A stretch of 64,000 nt of DNA from Chitinophagales bacterium (GTDB taxonomy: Bacteria; Bacteroidota; Bacteroidia; Chitinophagales; UBA2359), in NCBI GenBank assembly GCA_020636475.1, contig JACJXU010000001.1, positions 124,001-188,000 on the forward strand, read 5' to 3'. Shown one piece after another: positions 1 to 8,053 of the stretch; the stretch's first letter is position 1; each line of letters begins with the position of its first letter. The notes below the pieces were generated by a model, which was not told where the DNA came from, searched no databases, and worked only from the letters and a program-made list of their open reading frames with translations. The position numbers were made by a program, and so were the translations under genes.

Positions 1-1
1 A

Positions 2-505
2 ACGCGCCCCATGATTCGACAAATAACAGCATTTGCCGAAGAGCTTCCTCTGCCAAATAATTACGCCGATGTAATTTTATCCAATCAGGTTTTGGAACAT
101 GTAATTGACCCACAAAAGGCAGTACAAGAAAAATTTAGGGTACTTAAAAGTGGCGGAATATATATTGGTTCTGTTCCACATTTAAGTCCTGTACACTTAG
201 AACCTTATGATTTCAGACGTTTTACGGACTTAGGCGTTAGGCAATTATTAGAAAATGCCGGATTTACGAATATTAAAATCGAAGGTAGCGGCGGTATTTA
301 TACGGCTATTGCGTTGATATTGTCAATGGATTGGATGTTGTCGAAGCGTAAAGAAGGACAGCTCCAAAAATTTTCAGCCATTCGAGCCTTATTATTGTTC
401 CCTTTAGTAGGCTTTTTAAATATTTCATCTTTGGTTTTAGATAAAATTTTGGGCGACAAAAAAAGAAGCCCCGCCAATTTGTGCTGGACGGCATATAAGC
501 CTTGA
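2..505 (+). CDS. SAM-dependent methyltransferase (type 11), 3' part only
   Basis: This is the C-terminal part of a class I SAM-dependent methyltransferase. The reading frame is open to the left edge, so the gene begins outside the window; the ATG at 11 is probably internal. The visible part starts near the SAM-fold acidic region (AEELPLPNNYADVILSNQ). It continues with the LEHV motif and the post-motif helix (RVLKSGGIYIGSVPHLSP), which are typical of Methyltransf_11 proteins. The substrate cannot be read from the sequence. A hydrophobic stretch lies in the last third (ALLLFPLVGFLNISSLVL). It is followed after 24 bases by a DoxX-like gene on the same strand, so it may belong to that cluster or be the end of an unrelated upstream operon. 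Confidence 0.75.
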   Translation, partial: TRPMIRQITAFAEELPLPNNYADVILSNQVLEHVIDPQKAVQEKFRVLKSGGIYIGSVPHLSPVHLEPYDFRRFTDLGVRQLLENAGFTNIKIEGSGGIYTAIALILSMDWMLSKRKEGQLQKFSAIRALLLFPLVGFLNISSLVLDKILGDKKRSPANLCWTAYKP

Positions 506-529
506 CGACAACAACACACTATTCAATCA

Positions 530-907
530 ATGAACCACAAGCGACTGCATAAAATTTTAACCATTTGCATAGCATTCGTTTGGATGGTTAATGGACTTTT
601 TTGTAAGGTGCTTCATCTTGTGCCAAGACACCAACAAATTGTGGCGCGAATTTTAGGCGAACAATATTCAAGCATTCTCACCATTTTGATTGGATTCGCT
701 GAAATAGTTATGGCAATTTGGATTTTAAGTGCTTATAAATCTAAACTGAATGTCATTGTTCAGATAGTAGTGGTAGCTGCAATGAATTGTATAGAGTTTT
801 TTCTTGCACCGGATTTATTACTTTGGGGGAAATTAAACTCACTGTTTGCATTTTTGTTTATTATAGTTGTATATCTCAACGAATTTTATCTCAATAAAAG
901 TAAGTAA
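530..907 (+). CDS. DoxX-like small membrane protein
   Basis: A 125-residue integral membrane protein with four predicted transmembrane helices (about residues 8-25, 45-68, 74-92 and 98-118). The opening R-hK-IL-hCIAFVWMVNGLFCKVL and the overall size resemble the DoxX-like family of Bacteroidota; this is recognition, not a search result. No catalytic residues are expected, and the biochemical role of such DoxX-like proteins is poorly known. It heads a same-strand cluster: the DUF2071 gene begins 4 bases after its stop, and a methyltransferase and another small membrane protein follow. Co-transcription is therefore very likely. Confidence 0.6.
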   Translation: MNHKRLHKILTICIAFVWMVNGLFCKVLHLVPRHQQIVARILGEQYSSILTILIGFAEIVMAIWILSAYKSKLNVIVQIVVVAAMNCIEFFLAPDLLLWGKLNSLFAFLFIIVVYLNEFYLNKSK

Positions 908-911
908 ACAA

Positions 912-1649
912 ATGCTATCATGCTTAAAAAATCATCCTTTTGCCGTTGAAGCATTTTTTGAAAGTTCATTGGTGCTGACTTTTGCCGCTCCCAAAGAACA
1001 GCTAAAGCCTTTAATTCCAGCCTGCTTACAGTTGGACACATTTCAAGACAAGTGGGCTTTTGTAGCCGTTGCTATGGTACAAACCAAAGACCTGCGACCC
1101 AAAGGTTTTCCAACGTTTATGGGCAACGACTTTTTCCTTATCGGCTATCGTGTATTTGTGCGATACACAACTAAGGCAGGCAAAAACTATCGTGGTTTAT
1201 ACATTTTAAAGTCGGAAACCGACAAGAAAAAAATGGAAATAATGGGTAATCTTTTTACGCATTACAACTATACAACTACGGATATTGCGAAAATAGAAAC
1301 AGAAAGCATGGATAAAATATCGTCTGTTCAATCAAACTTTGCTTTGCAGATTGATAAATCGGCGACAAATGTAGCCTTGCCCACACATTCGCCATTTGCC
1401 GACTGGAAAGAAGCGAGAAGATTTGCCGGACCTTTGCCGTTTACATTTACGGTGAATTCGGAAAAAAAAGAAGTATTGATTATTGAAGGCGTAAGGCAAA
1501 ATTGGACACCTCTGCCAGTGCGTGTGATTGACTATGATATTGGTTTTTTGCGGCAACTTCCGCTCGAAAATTCGGTTTTGGCAAATGCTTTTGTCGTGAG
1601 AAATATTCCGTACTATTGGAAAAAAGGAAAAGTAGAGCAATGGAACTAA
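912..1649 (+). CDS. DUF2071 (YqjF-like) protein
   Basis: About 245 residues. I place the start at the ATG at 912, just after the stop of the DoxX-like gene, rather than further upstream inside that gene. The protein shows the acetoacetate-decarboxylase-like DUF2071 pattern: an early (S/T)FAAPKEQLKPLIPACLQLDTFQ segment, a central FFLIGYRVFVRY strand, then RGLYILKSETD. Proteins of this family have no firmly assigned reaction. A second, diverged DUF2071 protein is encoded at 20066-20815. The gene overlaps the following methyltransferase by 10 bases, which argues for translational coupling. Confidence 0.7.
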   Translation: MLSCLKNHPFAVEAFFESSLVLTFAAPKEQLKPLIPACLQLDTFQDKWAFVAVAMVQTKDLRPKGFPTFMGNDFFLIGYRVFVRYTTKAGKNYRGLYILKSETDKKKMEIMGNLFTHYNYTTTDIAKIETESMDKISSVQSNFALQIDKSATNVALPTHSPFADWKEARRFAGPLPFTFTVNSEKKEVLIIEGVRQNWTPLPVRVIDYDIGFLRQLPLENSVLANAFVVRNIPYYWKKGKVEQWN

Positions 1650-2389
1650 AAAGACAGAATTTTCAGGGCGTGCTTAATATTTTAAGTTTCAACCGACATT
1701 TTTATGTCTTTGGCTTGGTAGCTTTGGCATTGATTATCGGCAGTAAATTTGTTTTTAATTGGCAAGACAGCTTGTATTGGTTCGTTGTTTTGGCTTTTTT
1801 GTATGGATTGATAATGCCTTTGCTTGTTTCAGCGTATGTGTATGATTTTTCGGGTTTTTACGATTTCGATTGGTTAAAAAAAATGAATATTGAAGATACA
1901 AAAGATAAACTCAATTTGAATATCAATGCCGGATTTGACGAAACGAGCTACATCATAAAAGGAATACTTCCAAAATCAACTTTGCAGGTATATGATTTTT
2001 ACAACGCCAAGCAACACACAGAGCCAGCGATAGTTCGGGCAAGAAAAGTGAGTTTGGTTTATCCAAATACCCAAGCGATAAATTCAAACGCAATCCCTTT
2101 AGCGGACGATTCTGTAGATAATATTTTTCTGTTGTCGGCAGTACACGAAATTCGCAGGCAAGATGAAAAAGTACAATTTTTAAAAGAATGTCGAAGAGTT
2201 TGTAAGCCAACCGGCAGCGTGATTATGGTAGAACATTTGAGAGATTTTCCCAATTTTGCCGCGTTTACCATCGGATTTACCCATTTTTTCTCTAAAACAA
2301 CTTGGAGAAAAGCATTTGAAGAAGCTGGATTTACTTCATTTCACGAAACAAAGTTTACGCCTTTTATGTCAATTTTTAATTGCAAATAG
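1640..2389 (+). CDS. Membrane-anchored SAM-dependent methyltransferase
   Basis: A 249-residue protein starting at the ATG at 1640, inside the last codons of the DUF2071 gene. Two hydrophobic helices (about residues 24-45 and 50-75) are followed by a class I methyltransferase-like domain. In this domain the acidic loop (ADDSVDNIFLLSAVHEIR) and the helix-strand RRVCKPTGSVIMVEHLRD are clear. The glycine-rich SAM motif I is not obvious, since the segment IVRARKVSLVYPN replaces the usual GxGxG region. Catalytic competence therefore should not be assumed. The end is FEEAGFTSFHETKFTPFMS, as is usual for Methyltransf_11 enzymes. It is part of the DoxX/DUF2071 cluster; the substrate is unknown. Confidence 0.6.
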   Translation: MELKRQNFQGVLNILSFNRHFYVFGLVALALIIGSKFVFNWQDSLYWFVVLAFLYGLIMPLLVSAYVYDFSGFYDFDWLKKMNIEDTKDKLNLNINAGFDETSYIIKGILPKSTLQVYDFYNAKQHTEPAIVRARKVSLVYPNTQAINSNAIPLADDSVDNIFLLSAVHEIRRQDEKVQFLKECRRVCKPTGSVIMVEHLRDFPNFAAFTIGFTHFFSKTTWRKAFEEAGFTSFHETKFTPFMSIFNCK

Positions 2390-2391
2390 TT

Positions 2392-2790
2392 ATGGAAATT
2401 CATTTAAAGATTATAGGCTGCCTGTCAATTTGTTTGGCATTAATTCATATCATTTTCCCAAAGTATTTTCATTGGCACAAAGAACTTCCCTCTCTAAGTT
2501 TAATCAACCAACAGATGATGAAAGTGCATACTTTTTTTATTGCGCTTACTGTTTTTTTAATGGGTATTCTCTGCCTGACTTCTTCAACGGAATTAGTCGA
2601 AACTCATCTTGGTAAAAAAATATGTCTCGGACTTGGTATATTTTGGACCATACGACTTGGTATGCAATTTTTTACCTACTCAAAAACCTTATGGAAAGGC
2701 AAAAAGTTTGAAACGACCGTACATTTTGTTTTTTCCTCATTTTGGGCGTATATGAGTGTGGTGTTTTTAATGATATATTTTAGCGAATAG
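2392..2790 (+). CDS. Small four-helix membrane protein, unknown function
   Basis: A 132-residue hydrophobic protein. The start at 2392 lies two bases after the stop of the methyltransferase gene. Four transmembrane helices are visible, beginning with IIGCLSICLALIHIIFPKYF. A conserved-looking LSLINQQMMKVHTFFIALTVFLMG segment contains a histidine in the second helix. I recognise no named family. It closes the four-gene cluster (DoxX-like, DUF2071, methyltransferase, this protein); after it comes an AT-rich spacer of about 200 bases and an unrelated transporter. The tight spacing suggests it works with its neighbours, but nothing in the sequence says how. Confidence 0.6.
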   Translation: MEIHLKIIGCLSICLALIHIIFPKYFHWHKELPSLSLINQQMMKVHTFFIALTVFLMGILCLTSSTELVETHLGKKICLGLGIFWTIRLGMQFFTYSKTLWKGKKFETTVHFVFSSFWAYMSVVFLMIYFSE

Positions 2791-2941
2791 TTTTCGAAAG
2801 ATTATCTAATTCCCACAATCGATTTTTATTAACTATAAAAATATAACTTATTTTTTTATATTCACAATAGTTCAAACAAATTTTTTTTACCATAAAAATA
2901 TTTCTTCCCGCCGCGAAACTAATTCTACTACTGCCATTGTT

Positions 2942-2971
2942 TTGTTGCGAGTTTCAACAAGTGTATCTTTG
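2942..2971 (+). promoter_or_regulatory. Bacteroidota-type promoter (TTG-N19-TAnnTTTG)
   Basis: TTG at 2942-2944 and TATCTTTG at 2964-2971 are separated by 19 bases. This matches the -33/-7 consensus used by the Bacteroidota primary sigma factor. The -7 box ends 30 bases before the antiporter start codon. Assigned by pattern only. Confidence 0.55.
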
Positions 2972-3001
2972 TCCACTTTTTACCCATTTAATTAAAAAAA
3001 T

Positions 3002-3964
3002 ATGCTTCCATTTTTACTGCTTATTGCAGGTTTTGTTTTATTGTTATACGGTGCCGATTATTTGGTAAATGGTGCATCGGCTTTGGCAAAAAAGTTTAAG
3101 ATTTCGGAGTTGGTAATTGGCTTAACCATCGTATCGTTTGGCACTTCGGCTCCCGAACTTATCGTCAATGTCATTGCCGCAATGAACCAATACCACGACA
3201 TTGTGCTGGGCAATGTAATTGGTAGCAACATCGCCAATTTGTTTTTAATCTTAGGCGTTGCCGGACTCATTACCCCTTTGCGGGTGCAGAGCAGTACGGT
3301 TTGGAGAGAAATTCCTTTTTCACTCTGGGTAGCAATATTGGTATTTTTGTTGGGCAATGGCTTTTTGTATGGTCATCATCCGCTTTTATACCGAACCGAT
3401 GGCATTATTTTATTAGTGTTTTTTGCCTTGTTTTTGGGCTATATTGCCTGGAATATGATACAAGATAAGTCCGCCGCCGAACATATTGAAGAAGAAATAA
3501 TGGACTTGAGTAATGTCAAAATTTTTGTTTTTATTTTGGGTGGATTGGCTGCGCTAATTCTCGGCGGAAAACTTGTTGTGGATAATGCCGTAATGATAGC
3601 CCAAAACTTAGGCGTAAGCGAAAAACTCATCGGTCTCACCATTGTTTCTATCGGCACTTCCTTGCCCGAACTCGCTACTTCGGCAGTGGCGGCTTATCGC
3701 GGAAAAGATGATTTGGCTGTAGGCAACGTTATAGGTTCTAATATTTTCAATCTCTTGCTTATTCTCGGCGTAAGTGTTATTGTAGCTCCACTCAAATACA
3801 ATGTGTCCTTCAATTTCGACCTAACAATACTTGCCGCAGGAACTATCTTTTTGTTTGTTGCAATGTTTTTAGGAAAACAGCGCCACCAACTAAGTCGCTT
3901 AGAGGCTGGCATATTGCTCGTTTCTTATTTTACTTATACTGCCTATTTGATTATGCGCAATTAA
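3002..3964 (+). CDS. Calcium/sodium antiporter (CaCA family)
   Basis: A 320-residue inner-membrane exchanger of the K+-dependent Na+/Ca2+ (YrbG/CaxA) type. It is built from two homologous halves of about five transmembrane helices in inverted repeat. Each half carries the alpha-repeat signatures: GTSAPELIVN plus GNVIGSNIANLFLILG in the first, and GTSLPELATS plus GNVIGSNIFNLLLILG in the second. The Glu of each PEL motif coordinates the cation in characterised relatives. The halves are joined by a short acidic cytoplasmic loop (AAEHIEEEIMD). Length is normal for the family. A good promoter match lies just upstream and no operon partner is obvious; the following ABC gene is 62 bases away. Confidence 0.93.
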   Translation: MLPFLLLIAGFVLLLYGADYLVNGASALAKKFKISELVIGLTIVSFGTSAPELIVNVIAAMNQYHDIVLGNVIGSNIANLFLILGVAGLITPLRVQSSTVWREIPFSLWVAILVFLLGNGFLYGHHPLLYRTDGIILLVFFALFLGYIAWNMIQDKSAAEHIEEEIMDLSNVKIFVFILGGLAALILGGKLVVDNAVMIAQNLGVSEKLIGLTIVSIGTSLPELATSAVAAYRGKDDLAVGNVIGSNIFNLLLILGVSVIVAPLKYNVSFNFDLTILAAGTIFLFVAMFLGKQRHQLSRLEAGILLVSYFTYTAYLIMRN

Positions 3965-4026
3965 AAATTTCCTTCGGAAAAATGCGTAGATTTGACTAAT
4001 TTTACTCGCCTAATACAAACTAATTC

Positions 4027-4833
4027 ATGCCAGTAAATTTTACCGACAACAAAGACTTGCCCAACATTATCTCTTTGAAAAACATAGAACAGACCTATGA
4101 CAACGGACGCATACATGTGCTGAAAGACTTCAACTTTTTGGTAGAAGACAAGCCCATGCAAGGACAATTTGTAGTTATTTTGGGAGCTTCCGGTTGTGGA
4201 AAATCTACCATTTTGCGCTACATCGCAGGTTTGCAAGAACCCACTTCCGGCGAAGTATTGGTAAATGATAAAAAAGTTGGTGCCGACAATAGAGTGAGTA
4301 TGGTTTTTCAGCAATATTCTTCGCTGCCGTGGATGACGGTTTTGGATAATGTTGCCCTAAGTTTGCAGTATCAGAGCGTGCCGCTCAAAGAACGCCGCGA
4401 ACGCGCTATGGAAATGATTCAGTTGGTAGGCTTAGAAGGACACGAAAAAAAATATGCCCAATACCCCAATCTTTCCGGCGGACAGTTACAGCGCGTAGCT
4501 ATTGCCCGCAGTTTGGTTGCCAATCCTTCTATTTTGCTCATGGACGAGCCTTTTGGTGCTTTGGATATTAATACGCGCCTACAAATGCAAGATTTGCTGA
4601 CCAAAATTTGGCTAAAATTTAATCCTACCATTATTTTTGTCACCCACGATATTTCCGAAGCAGTATATTTGGGCGATGATATTTATATTATGAAACGTCC
4701 GCCTTCAAAAATTGTCGAGCATATTTCAGTAGATTTACCTTTTGAGCGCACCAGAGCAACCAAACGTGAGGCGCGTTTTATCGAATTGGTACACGAGGTG
4801 GAAGATGTAATGGTAAAAGTGGTTAATGAATAA
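4027..4833 (+). CDS. ABC transporter ATP-binding protein, SsuB/TauB type
   Basis: A 268-residue ATPase subunit of the nitrate/sulfonate/taurine importer class. Visible motifs are Walker [10 protein letters not shown] (about residues 55-63), a Q-loop with [17 protein letters not shown], the signature [14 protein letters not shown], Walker [13 protein letters not shown] and the H-loop histidine in [10 protein letters not shown]. No permease or ordinary binding-protein gene lies beside it; a LUD-domain gene follows after 14 bases. The only solute-binding domain of the matching class in this window is the OmpA-fused protein at 39172-40758. A TAnnTTTG-like box (TAGATTTG, 3987-3994) may be its promoter. 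Confidence 0.9.
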   Translation: MPVNFTDNKDLPNIISLKNIEQTYDNGRIHVLKDFNFLVEDKPMQGQFVVILGASGCGKSTILRYIAGLQEPTSGEVLVNDKKVGADNRVSMVFQQYSSLPWMTVLDNVALSLQYQSVPLKERRERAMEMIQLVGLEGHEKKYAQYPNLSGGQLQRVAIARSLVANPSILLMDEPFGALDINTRLQMQDLLTKIWLKFNPTIIFVTHDISEAVYLGDDIYIMKRPPSKIVEHISVDLPFERTRATKREARFIELVHEVEDVMVKVVNE

Positions 4834-4847
4834 ATGTTTTTCTAATT

Positions 4848-5462
4848 ATGTCCTCTGCCAAAGAAAATATTTTACACAATATTCGCGCACATCAGCAACA
4901 ATTTCCTTTAGCGAAATTTCATGCTAAGTCGCCGGAAACTGCAACACCATTGCTCGAAAAAGAACTGCTATTTGCCGAGAATTTTTTGGCGCAGGGCGGT
5001 ACTATTATTTTTTGTGATAATGCAATAGATTTTGGGCGAAAAATGCTTGTCTTAAACGAAAGCAGAGCTTGGGACAATGTGTATTGCTGGGACAGAGAAT
5101 TTGCCGAATTGCTTATAGATTACGGGTTGCGCACTTGCCGGATTGGCAAAAAACTGTACAAACCCGATGCTTGCATTACTTTCAGTAGCGCGCTTATTGC
5201 CGAAAGTGGTAGCGTTTTATTCAATGACCAAGATAGTCCTACCGAAGGTTTGTTTGCCTTGGCACCCACCCAAATAATTGTTGCATATACCTCCGATATT
5301 GTAACCAATCTGGAGGAGGCTTTGGCACGAAACAAAAATCCGCACCAGTTTGTATTAGCAAATCAAAGCGCGCATACTACGCTTATGGGCAATCGTTGGC
5401 TGAAAGGCGGTATGGGGCCCGACGAACGCATTTTATTTTTAATCCATCAAGAAAATTTTTAA
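4848..5462 (+). CDS. LUD-domain protein (LutC/YkgG-like)
   Basis: A 204-residue protein of the LutC/YkgG family. In other bacteria this family is an accessory subunit of the LutABC L-lactate oxidation complex, but it also occurs alone. Typical features are the MSSAKENILHNIRAH start, the central DACITFSSALIAESGSVLF core and the glycine-rich GNRWLKGGMGPDERILFLI end. There is no lutA or lutB next to it. It sits 14 bases after an ABC ATPase and 12 bases before a glycosyltransferase, all on the same strand, so it is probably co-transcribed with functionally unrelated genes. A role in lactate oxidation would need lutAB elsewhere. Confidence 0.8.
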   Translation: MSSAKENILHNIRAHQQQFPLAKFHAKSPETATPLLEKELLFAENFLAQGGTIIFCDNAIDFGRKMLVLNESRAWDNVYCWDREFAELLIDYGLRTCRIGKKLYKPDACITFSSALIAESGSVLFNDQDSPTEGLFALAPTQIIVAYTSDIVTNLEEALARNKNPHQFVLANQSAHTTLMGNRWLKGGMGPDERILFLIHQENF

Positions 5463-5474
5463 AAAACAAGCCTT

Positions 5475-6269
5475 TTGACTCCCGCGAGTTTAATCATCAC
5501 TACCTACAATCGTCCTGACGCGCTACATTTGGTATTGCTAAGTGTGGCACAGCAGCACACCTTGCCCCAAGAAGTGATAATAGCCGACGATGGTTCCGGC
5601 GAAGAAACACGCACACTCATTGAACAACACCAACAGAATTTTCCTACAACTTTGCGGCACGTTTGGCAAGAAGATAAAGGTTTTCGCGCAGCGCGCGGGC
5701 GCAATTTAGCAACCGCTGCAAGCAATTATCCTTATCTTATTTTTTTAGATGGCGACATGATATTGCATCCGGAATTTGTACGTTCACATATTAATAAGGC
5801 AAAAAAAAACCAATGGATTCAAGGTTCTCGAGTTTTGTTGTCGGAAAAAACAAGTCTTTGGGCAATGCAACATGAGCAATACGAATTTTCATTCTGGCAA
5901 AAAGGTATTACAAATCGGCTAAATAGCTTACACGCGCCTATTTTGTCGCCTATTTTTTCGTATTACAACAACAACCCTTTTAAAGTACGTAGTGCTAATA
6001 TGAGTTGTTGGAAAGACGATTTAGTAAAAGTAAATGGATTTAATGAAAATTTTGTGGGTTGGGGGCGCGAAGACAGCGAGTTGGCGTTGCGTTTATATCG
6101 GGCGGGCATCCGGCGATTGCATCTAAAGTTTGCCGCAGTGGGTTATCATTTATTTCACCCCGAAAATCCCAGCAAAGTCGGCTTGGCACAAAACGACCTT
6201 ATTTACCAGCAAACGGAAAAGTCGGGTACTTTCTTTTGCGAAAACGGCTTGCAAAAGCATTTACCATAA
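5475..6269 (+). CDS. Family 2 glycosyltransferase with galactosyltransferase-like C-terminus
   Basis: About 264 residues. No ATG is available before the fold begins. The frame opens at the LUD stop codon (5460-5462) and the only plausible start is the TTG at 5475, placing SLIITTYNRPDALHLVL right at the N-terminus. GT2 motifs are the nucleotide-binding DDGSGEETR and the DXD-type LIFLDGDMILHPEF. The C-terminal GWGREDSELALRLYRAG is the motif of Glyco_transf_7C/galactosyltransferase domains. It is cytosolic or membrane-associated and probably acts on surface polysaccharide or lipid acceptors; the substrate is unknown. Its 3' end converges on the sigma factor gene across a shared hairpin. Confidence 0.85.
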   Translation: MTPASLIITTYNRPDALHLVLLSVAQQHTLPQEVIIADDGSGEETRTLIEQHQQNFPTTLRHVWQEDKGFRAARGRNLATAASNYPYLIFLDGDMILHPEFVRSHINKAKKNQWIQGSRVLLSEKTSLWAMQHEQYEFSFWQKGITNRLNSLHAPILSPIFSYYNNNPFKVRSANMSCWKDDLVKVNGFNENFVGWGREDSELALRLYRAGIRRLHLKFAAVGYHLFHPENPSKVGLAQNDLIYQQTEKSGTFFCENGLQKHLP

Positions 6270-6278
6270 AACAAAAAA

Positions 6279-6299
6279 AGCCACTTAAACTAAGTGGCT
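6279..6299. terminator. Bidirectional hairpin terminator
   Basis: A perfect 9-bp inverted repeat (AGCCACTTA, loop AAC, TAAGTGGCT) lies between the convergent glycosyltransferase and sigma factor genes, with an A-run on the left side that serves as a T-run for the minus strand. The stop codon of the sigma gene (6285-6287) lies inside the stem. Confidence 0.75.
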
Positions 6300-6803
6300 A
6301 TAAATGGCTAATTTGTCTTTCAGTTCTTTTCTGGCAAAAAATATGCGACTTTTTACCGTACCTAAAGGCAATTTCAGTTGGTCGGCAATTTCTTGGTATT
6401 TGTATCCTTTGTAGTGCATCAGAAACGGCAAACGATACTCTTCGGCAAGCTCTGAGATAGCTTTTTGCATATCTTCCATCATAAAATTTGCCTCAGCTTG
6501 GTTGCCAATACTTTTACCATCGGCTTTGGTGTTCAGATAAAACAAATTATCAGTAGTGTCTATAATGGTATTTTGTTTTACTTTTCTGCGATAATTATTA
6601 ATAAAAATATTTTTCATTATCGTAAAAAGCCAAGCTTTCAAGTTTGTATTGGGACGAAAAAGATTTTCGTTTACTAAGGCACGGTAGATTGTTTCTTGTA
6701 CTAAGTCCTGCGCATCGCTAAAGTCTTTCGTGAGATTAAGCGCGAAAGGCGTAAGGCGTGCGGAATTTTGGACCACCATTTCTTTAAAATTTATTGATGC
6801 CAT
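6285..6803 (-). CDS. ECF-type RNA polymerase sigma factor
   Basis: A 172-residue sigma-70 family protein with region 2 (DLVQETIYRAL...NLKAWLFTIMKNIFINNYRR) and region 4 (LPFLMHYKGYKYQEIADQLKLPLGTVKSRIFFARKEL), the two-domain layout of extracytoplasmic-function sigma factors. It directs RNA polymerase to a subset of promoters. No anti-sigma factor gene adjoins it: upstream is the divergent or independent polyprenyl synthase region and downstream is a convergent glycosyltransferase. Its regulon and its regulation therefore cannot be read here. Length is normal for the family. Confidence 0.93.
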   Translation of the reverse strand: MASINFKEMVVQNSARLTPFALNLTKDFSDAQDLVQETIYRALVNENLFRPNTNLKAWLFTIMKNIFINNYRRKVKQNTIIDTTDNLFYLNTKADGKSIGNQAEANFMMEDMQKAISELAEEYRLPFLMHYKGYKYQEIADQLKLPLGTVKSRIFFARKELKDKLAIYSHLV

Positions 6804-6940
6804 ATTATCTATTATTTTTTATGATAAAATCATAAGTTGAAACATTTAGTTCAAAGTTATGTAAAAAAAACTTTACTATGCGAATGTTTCGTATAAGTTG
6901 GGGCGTTTTTTTGCATTTTTTAGCATATATAAAATAATTA

Positions 6941-7915
6941 CTACTTGTTCCGTTCGATGGTAAAGATGAGTAATTGCTCTAAGCCAAGATTGCCACTGTT
7001 TTGCGGAAGTCTTTTCAATGCTTCCAAAGCAGCATTTTGGTACTGTTGCATAGCGTTTTGAGCATAAGCGATACCATTTTTTGCTTTTACCCAATCTATT
7101 ATTTCGGTAATAGTGTTTTTTTGGTGGGTTTCGTTTTTTATTTTGTAAATGTATTTGCGTTTTTCGCTGTCCGATGCTTGCGACAAAGCATAAATTAACG
7201 GAAGCGTTAGTTTCTTTTCTTTTATATCAATGCCCGTAGGTTTGCCAATTCCCACAGCACCGTAATCAAACAAATCATCGCGTATTTGAAAAGCTATGCC
7301 CGCATTGAGGGCAAAACTTTGGAGTTGTGCGAGTTGTTCCTCCGCACCGCCCGCAGCTACAAAACCCATGCCACAAGCCGCTACAATAAGCGAGGCAGTT
7401 TTGCGCTGAATAATGTCGTAATAAACACTTTCGGTAATATTAAGCAGGCGGCTTTTTTGCATTTGCAACAATTCCCCTTCACTCATTTCGCGCACAGCCG
7501 TAGATACTATTTCCAAGAGTGAAAAATCTTTGTGTTCTACGGATAAAAGCAAGCCTTTCGACAACAAATAATCGCCTACCAAAACAGCTACTTTGTTTTT
7601 CCACAGGGCATTAATCGAAAAAAAACCTCTCCTTTTGTCGGCATCATCTACTACGTCGTCGTGTACGAGTGTGGCAGTGTGCAAGAGTTCAATAAGCGTA
7701 GCACCACGATAAACCTTTTCGCCTATATTGCCCGCCAACAATGCCGAAAAAAATACAAACATTGGGCGCATTTGCTTACCTTTATGCTGTACGATGTAGT
7801 GCATTACCTTGTCCAAAAGTGGCACATTGCTACGCATGGAGGCTCTAAACTTTTTCTCAAACGCGTTGAGTTCTGCTTCAATAGGTTTTTGAATTTGCTT
7901 TAGCGATAGTGCCAT
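6941..7915 (-). CDS. Polyprenyl diphosphate synthase (octaprenyl-type)
   Basis: A 324-residue trans-isoprenyl diphosphate synthase. It condenses isopentenyl diphosphate onto an allylic primer to build the side chain of a respiratory quinone, here probably menaquinone since menD is present in the window. The first aspartate-rich motif LVHDDVVDDADKRRG (about residues 82-96) and the second, FQIRDDLFDYG (about 210), bind Mg-diphosphate. The N-terminal MALSLKQIQKPIEAELNAFE is typical. Chain length cannot be decided by eye. The gene stands alone on the minus strand, with the start facing a divergent hydrolase gene. Confidence 0.9.
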   Translation of the reverse strand: MALSLKQIQKPIEAELNAFEKKFRASMRSNVPLLDKVMHYIVQHKGKQMRPMFVFFSALLAGNIGEKVYRGATLIELLHTATLVHDDVVDDADKRRGFFSINALWKNKVAVLVGDYLLSKGLLLSVEHKDFSLLEIVSTAVREMSEGELLQMQKSRLLNITESVYYDIIQRKTASLIVAACGMGFVAAGGAEEQLAQLQSFALNAGIAFQIRDDLFDYGAVGIGKPTGIDIKEKKLTLPLIYALSQASDSEKRKYIYKIKNETHQKNTITEIIDWVKAKNGIAYAQNAMQQYQNAALEALKRLPQNSGNLGLEQLLIFTIERNK

Positions 7916-8053
7916 TATTTTGGTATTTCTTTAAATAAACAAGGCTGGCTATGTTCTGTTTAGTAGAAATGTAATTTGAAACCGTTAATGTCTATAATCG
8001 TCACAAAGATATTGAAGAATTAATCATTTTTGTATATTGCACTAAAACATCGT

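Noticed and set aside
4848..5462. Lactate oxidation (LutABC) operon
   Set aside because: Only the LutC-like subunit is present; lutA and lutB are not in the window.
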